64,000 nucleotides of DNA, from assembly GCA_035249305.1 (NCBI GenBank), contig DATFGQ010000075.1, positions 1-64,000 on the forward strand, read 5' to 3'. Within the stretch, counting starts at the first letter, position 1. Each line of letters starts with the position of its first letter. Under the pieces are notes generated by a model. It saw nothing but the letters and a program-made list of their open reading frames with translations. It was not told where the DNA came from and ran no database searches. This DNA comes from DASUNP01 sp035249305. GTDB lineage: Bacteria > Acidobacteriota > Blastocatellia > UBA7656. The position numbers were made by a program, and so were the translations under genes. Of the stretch, positions 59,873 to 64,000 are shown piece by piece.

Positions 59873-61512
59873 TGCGCGTTTGCGCGGACCTGTGAAAGCT
59901 CGGGCAGGTCTCGGTCGGCGTTGCGCCAGTATTTTTCCGCCGCCGCATACGCTTTGCGCGCGGCAGCCTTGTCACGCTTGTGCTCGGCCACCAGCGCGAG
60001 CGCGTAATGCGTGCCGGCGTAAGCCGGGTCGTGATCTAGCATCTGCCGGGCGGCGTATTCGGCCAACTCCCAATCGCCGACTTCGCGGGCCGCACGGGCT
60101 ATCGCCTCCAGGCGGAAAAGGCCCTGGCTCCACGCGTCCGGCCCCGGCACGGCGCGCAGCCTTCGCATGACCTCTTTCAAGATCTCTCGGCCCTCTTTCA
60201 TTTTTCCTGACCGCAAATAGATTTCTGCTCTAAGCCCTTCGGCGTAAGGTTCAAGCGTAGTCTTGGTAATGAATGCACTGACGCGCGGAAGTTCTTGACC
60301 CTCTTTTTCAGCCGCCGCCAACTCTTCGGTCGCTTCGGGGATGCGGCCGAGCACAAGCAACGCGTGCCCGGCGTAGATATGCCCGACGGCGCGCGCGCCC
60401 GCGTGTTTGCCCTTGGCCAAGGCGAGCGCCGCTTCAAGCGCTTCATTCGTGCGGCCTCTTGCGAGCAGGAACGCGGGCCACTCTTTCTTATTAAACTCGC
60501 GGTAGTCGGAGACCGACGCCAGAGAGATCGTCTCTCGCATGAGCCGTTCGGCCTCTTTGACCTTTCCCATGTACTGATAAGAGGTCGACAGCAGATCGAG
60601 GTTGTGAGGATGATGCCAGTCGTAATCGGGGAGGATGTTCTCGGACTTGTAATAAGCGTGCTCCAGCTCGTCGGCCTTGCGGAAGGCGGCTATCGCTTCT
60701 TCGATTCGGCCGACGCGGCGCAGGTCGTGCCCGTACATGTGATGCGCGTGCGGGATCGAGAAGGACAGTCGCGCGTAAACCGCGCCATGCCTGAGCGCGT
60801 CATCAATCTGGTTAATAGTCTCGTATGAATGGATCAGGTAATGGTGCGCGGCGAAGTTATCTGGCGACACTTTCAACACGCGCTCGTAGAAAGCGATCGA
60901 AGAGGCCGTACCGCGCTGGCCGCGCCCCGCCGCGGTCGTTTCTTCGGCGTTGCCGCGGATCAGCCATAGCTCCGAATCGTTCATGTCCGCCGCCAGCGCG
61001 TCGTCGATAGCTTTTTTATACGCGAGGTGTTTGGCGCCGTTGGCGAGGTCGGCCATCGCTTCGAGCTGTTTCGCACGAATAGCTATGCGCCGCCGCTCAC
61101 GCTCGCTCGCGCCGCCGGCCATCGCCTCCGCTTTGTCGAGCGCTTCGCGCGCGGCTTTCGGGTCTTCAAGCCCCGAGTAAGCGCGGCTCAATCCGACGTA
61201 AGCCATGGCGAGCTTCGGGTCGAGTCTCAAGGCATGATTGAACGAGCGCGCGGCCTCTATCCACACGTAAGAGTGAAGGTAAGCGACTCCTTGATTATAA
61301 AAAGCCTGCGCCTCGGCCGAGGAGGTCGTCACCTTGTCGTTTATCATGCCTACGCCTTTGCGCAGCGGCAGGGGGCGCTCAAGTATCTCGCGCGGCACGT
61401 AGCCGACTGCCGCATGCCCGGCGTGCGGGTCTTCCTGCGCGAGCGACGTTTGAATGCCCGGAGCTATGGTAAGAACCAGCGCGAACAAGAGCAGGTTAAG
61501 AGTATGTCTCAT
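59851..61512 (-). CDS. secreted TPR protein
   Basis: Periplasmic protein of 553 residues. A signal peptide (cleavage near SLAQEDP) is followed by about eight TPR-like helical repeats covering most of the length, for example AQAFYNQGVAYLHSYVWIEA, DPKLAMAYVGLSRAYSGLE and EWPAFLLARGRTNEALEAAL. Such solenoids usually act as scaffolds. The ATG at 61512 is preceded by AAGGAGG at proper spacing. No enzymatic motif is seen. Confidence 0.85.
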   Translation of the reverse strand: MRHTLNLLLFALVLTIAPGIQTSLAQEDPHAGHAAVGYVPREILERPLPLRKGVGMINDKVTTSSAEAQAFYNQGVAYLHSYVWIEAARSFNHALRLDPKLAMAYVGLSRAYSGLEDPKAAREALDKAEAMAGGASERERRRIAIRAKQLEAMADLANGAKHLAYKKAIDDALAADMNDSELWLIRGNAEETTAAGRGQRGTASSIAFYERVLKVSPDNFAAHHYLIHSYETINQIDDALRHGAVYARLSFSIPHAHHMYGHDLRRVGRIEEAIAAFRKADELEHAYYKSENILPDYDWHHPHNLDLLSTSYQYMGKVKEAERLMRETISLASVSDYREFNKKEWPAFLLARGRTNEALEAALALAKGKHAGARAVGHIYAGHALLVLGRIPEATEELAAAEKEGQELPRVSAFITKTTLEPYAEGLRAEIYLRSGKMKEGREILKEVMRRLRAVPGPDAWSQGLFRLEAIARAAREVGDWELAEYAARQMLDHDPAYAGTHYALALVAEHKRDKAAARKAYAAAEKYWRNADRDLPELSQVRANAQEQPPTR

Positions 61513-61655
61513 ACGATCCTCCTTCAAGCGCGTCCTTAAGACAGCCTTGCAGAATACACCCGACAGGGTTGCGCTTCAAGGCAGCGCGACATCAGCGCAG
61601 GGTCTATTGATTCTAAGAAGCTGTAGGTTCCAGACTGCCCCGAAGGGGCAAGCGG

Positions 61656-61803
61656 ATATTAGCCGGTGGTGAAACCACCGGACATGGTTTGATAACGCGA
61701 CCGCGCCCTGGAAGGGCGCAGGACCATGACTCGATCCTGCGCCCTTCCAGGGCGCGTGATCATGTGGACGATTGATTCCGGTGGTTTCACCACCGGCTAA
61801 TAT
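61656..61803. repeat. nested-palindrome element
   Basis: A 148-base element whose outer 27-base arms (61656-61682, 61777-61803) are perfect reverse complements, and whose inner 22-base arms (61702-61723, 61735-61756) are too. Each outer arm also contains a hairpin, CCGGTGGTGAAACCACCGG. No open frame is inside. A further short palindrome pair lies to each side. Confidence 0.88.
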
Positions 61804-61878
61804 CTCTCGCTCCTCCGGAGCGAGGACAGAGAATGAATAGACCCTGGACATCAGCGGTTTGCGATTGGATACGGCCGC

Positions 61879-61973
61879 TCCTTCGGAGTGCGGTGACTTG
61901 TCACCGCTTTTGCGTTAGCCATCACGGCTTCCCCTAAAACAAAAGCGCCGCGGGGTCTGCGCACTCCGAAGGA
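61879..61973. repeat. inverted repeat TCCTTCGGAGTGCG / CGCACTCCGAAGGA
   Basis: Two 14-base arms about 70 bases apart with a small hairpin (GCGGTGACTTGTCACCGC) between. It is adjacent to the terminator below. Confidence 0.75.
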
Positions 61974-61981
61974 TGCTCTAT

Positions 61982-62024
61982 AAAAGTGAAGGGCGAGATC
62001 AGTTTCATCTCGCCCTTCACTTTT
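61982..62024 (-). terminator. 18-bp terminator hairpin after the M14-like gene
   Basis: Perfect 18-base stem AAAAGTGAAGGGCGAGAT / ATCTCGCCCTTCACTTTT around the loop CAGTTTC, with T-runs on both sides, so it works in either direction. It lies 18 bases past the stop of the minus-strand gene. Confidence 0.85.
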
Positions 62025-62041
62025 TATTTCCAAACGATCAG

Positions 62042-64000
62042 CTATTGATCTTCTCCCGTCGCGGGGTCAGGCCGGGCGGGCGCCTCACCGCGGCCTGCGC
62101 CCAGGTGGTTGTAATGCAACGCCGCGTTGAAGAGCAGGAAGAATTCGCCCTGCGTCTGATGACGCCACATAGGGTTTGTCGCAAACATTACGACGTGCCC
62201 TTTGCCCACCGGAACGTCTATCACCGCGGGCTTCCCCGCAAGCTCCTGTCCCCCGGCGAGCATACCGCTCACGAGCAGGCTCTTTTCGTCCGACGCGAAG
62301 CGGAGCACGACGCGCGGCCTCATATTGGGCGGCGGGACAAGCGGCCCGAGCTGCTGCCGCACCTCTTCGGGTATTCCCTCCTCGCCCGGACGGACCGCCG
62401 GACGCGGTTCGGCCGCGGGCTGGCGAGGCATCGCCTGTATCACGTCGGGGTCGGACAGGCCGCCGCGACCGCTCGATCGCCCCGTGTCCTGGCCTCCCTG
62501 CCCGCCGCCACCGCCGCCGCCGCCGGGCAACCCTGCGCTCACTTGAAACAGCGGAGCCTGATTGAAATAGATCTGGAGCCGGTCGCCGTACCCATAAGCT
62601 ATCGGGCTCTTCGAATCGGCGAACGTGGCGTTGTAGATAGACCCGCGCGCCTGCAACTGTCGCGGCTCCTGGGTCGTCACGCCCGTCGTGATGCCGTAGT
62701 CGATGGGTATTTGCGAGATGCCTCCAACCGCTACGAAGAGGCCGCCTTCCTCGATGAACTTTTGCAGGTTCGCCACGCCGCGAATCTCAATCCCGCCGCG
62801 AACGTCATCCGTCTGGTCGGGCGAGAAGCCGAAGTTGGGCGTAACGTCCGACTGCTTCCATGGGATAGGGTCGCCGCGCATCGGCAAGCCGTTGACGATC
62901 GACTGGGCCGTTCCCCCTACCGGCGGGAATACGATCACGTCGTACTTCTCGCGCAGGTTGTTCGTGTCGCGAATCTTATGTACCGAGATGTAATCGTAAG
63001 GGATCTTCAGGCTGTCGAAGGCCATGCGATACCAGCCTTCGTTCTGCGTGTTTGTCCAGGTGTGGACGATGGCTATGCGCGGGACCGCAATCTCGTGGCT
63101 CTTCACTTCGGGCGCTTTGTCTACGGCGTAGGCCGTAAGACCTAACTCGGTCACGGCCGACTCCAACTGCTGGCGCAGGCCCGAAGAGTTGCCTTCGGAG
63201 CTGATGATAAACGAGCCGGCGTTGAACTGCCTGTTGCCCGATTTGAAAGACTCTTCGGCGGCGCTCATCCGAACGTCTTTTAGTCGGAAGCGGAGCGTCG
63301 CGAGTGTGTTGTCAGTGTTGTGGTTGATTACGTAAGCCGCCGTCGCCGAGCCATCGATCTTACCGCGCACGCGCGCGTCGCTCGTTAGCATCACCATCGG
63401 TGCGCCGAGTATAGCCTTGTCCGTGACGCGAACGGTCTTGACGTTGCGCATCGCGCCGATCGTCCACCCCGTATCGTCGTAAGGGCGCGGGTCGTTCACG
63501 TTGTAATACTGCGTATCAAACATCATGTCGGCCCAGCGCGAATAGGGCTGGTCCATCCTCACGATGTAAGAGCCGGCGGGGAACTTCTGGTCTTTGACTT
63601 CAAAATCTTTCGTCGAGGTGTGGACTTCGACGCCGCGCAGCCTTAGCAGGTTGACGAGGTCCGCGGCCTCTACAGGGCGCGCGGTGTCGCCGGGTATGAC
63701 CCATGCAGCAGGGCCTTCGTTGGCGGCCTTTGCGATCGCGCGCTTGCTCTTGATGTAAAAGTTGTTGAGGAAGCGCTCTCTGTTGTTCGCGACGAAGTTC
63801 ATCGCGAAGAGTATCCCCGACTGTTGCATGTTGATGTTATTGCGCATGGACCATTTCACGCGCGGGAAAGGCGGGTTCGGCCGATACCACTCGCGGCGGG
63901 TCTGCTGCGGCGTCAGCGTGCGCTCGCGCGTGTCCGCGCCGCCGTTGCCGAACGTCTCGTAAAACCGCCCGATCGCGTTGTGGCCCGTCGCGATGTAGAG
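62042..64000 (-). CDS. M14-peptidase-like protein, C-terminal part (5' end beyond window)
   Basis: Partial gene: the frame stays open to the right edge. The visible part reads back through SMRNNINMQQSGILFAMNF and, further upstream, GHNAIGRFYETFGNGGADT, which together match the C-terminal half of the M14 zinc-carboxypeptidase-like family. The catalytic zinc motifs would lie beyond the window, so activity cannot be judged. Farther on come a domain with GGLFVAVGGISQIPI, a poly-Gly stretch (GGGGGGGGQGG) and a C-terminal domain (GKGHVVMFATNPMWRHQTQ). Secreted enzymes of this type are common in the likely host group. A strong terminator follows. Confidence 0.85.
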   Translation of the reverse strand, partial: LYIATGHNAIGRFYETFGNGGADTRERTLTPQQTRREWYRPNPPFPRVKWSMRNNINMQQSGILFAMNFVANNRERFLNNFYIKSKRAIAKAANEGPAAWVIPGDTARPVEAADLVNLLRLRGVEVHTSTKDFEVKDQKFPAGSYIVRMDQPYSRWADMMFDTQYYNVNDPRPYDDTGWTIGAMRNVKTVRVTDKAILGAPMVMLTSDARVRGKIDGSATAAYVINHNTDNTLATLRFRLKDVRMSAAEESFKSGNRQFNAGSFIISSEGNSSGLRQQLESAVTELGLTAYAVDKAPEVKSHEIAVPRIAIVHTWTNTQNEGWYRMAFDSLKIPYDYISVHKIRDTNNLREKYDVIVFPPVGGTAQSIVNGLPMRGDPIPWKQSDVTPNFGFSPDQTDDVRGGIEIRGVANLQKFIEEGGLFVAVGGISQIPIDYGITTGVTTQEPRQLQARGSIYNATFADSKSPIAYGYGDRLQIYFNQAPLFQVSAGLPGGGGGGGGQGGQDTGRSSGRGGLSDPDVIQAMPRQPAAEPRPAVRPGEEGIPEEVRQQLGPLVPPPNMRPRVVLRFASDEKSLLVSGMLAGGQELAGKPAVIDVPVGKGHVVMFATNPMWRHQTQGEFFLLFNAALHYNHLGAGRGEAPARPDPATGEDQ

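Noticed and set aside
1..64000. Prophage, insertion sequence or conjugative element
   Set aside because: No transposase, integrase, relaxase or phage structural gene is visible; repeats are short and non-coding.

Overview
The window is GC-rich bacterial chromosome and dense with genes. It has no phage genes, transposase or CRISPR array, and I found no rRNA or tRNA. The best guess for the host is an acidobacterium of the Blastocatellia type. That rests on the mix of protein families, on heptanucleotide (TCCTGAG/TGCTGAG) intergenic arrays that read as TQHSALS when translated, and on a UbiG-like methyltransferase, a complex I membrane arm and very large regulators. It is inference, not proof.

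Layout, left to right. 0-6 kb: an ECF sigma/anti-sigma pair, three envelope membrane proteins and an M23 peptidase. 5.9-13.6 kb: complex I genes nuoA, H, J, K, L, M, N, which is the whole membrane arm without any peripheral-arm gene. 13.6-18.3 kb: an accessory patch with an unknown gene, a decayed O-methyltransferase, a DUF4157-like HExxH protein, a MITE-like repeat and a 1040-residue WD40 / Ras-like GTPase / zinc ribbon / TIR protein just downstream of mutL. 20-25 kb: sugar and small-molecule modification enzymes (methyltransferase, two glycosyltransferases, 2-oxoglutarate oxygenase, Dabb and SnoaL-like proteins). 25-30 kb: a K+ channel with RCK domains, a double-PDZ protein, an FAD oxidoreductase and two methyltransferases. 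30-31.5 kb: a run of very small genes.

31.8-41.2 kb looks like one regulated unit and is the most interesting part. A 1016-residue TPR/sigma-54 activator and a membrane HD-GYP protein are followed by an intergenic region with three copies of a 16-17 bp near-palindrome and a near-consensus -24/-12 sigma-54 promoter. Next come two identical 35-residue acidic peptide genes, each with a hairpin-rich tail, and then an 837-residue fusion of a PqqD-like domain, a site-2-type M50 protease and an HlyD-type adaptor. The genes suggest a sigma-54-controlled secreted-peptide (RiPP-like or pheromone-like) system.

41.2-49.3 kb (minus strand) is a nucleoside import and salvage operon: an ABC transporter of the BmpC/Nup type, purine nucleoside phosphorylase, uridine kinase, cytidine deaminase, an exported amidohydrolase and an RpiB-like isomerase. 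49.6-59.2 kb (plus strand) holds a secreted 5'-nucleotidase and a surface-polysaccharide-type cluster (flippase, two glycosyltransferases, a membrane spermidine-synthase-like protein, a CapK/PaaK-like ligase). 59.4-64 kb: two tiny membrane proteins, a secreted TPR protein, nested palindromic repeats and the C-terminal part of an M14-peptidase-like protein that runs off the right edge.

Four kinds of short palindromic repeat lie between genes, and two of them have entered coding sequence.
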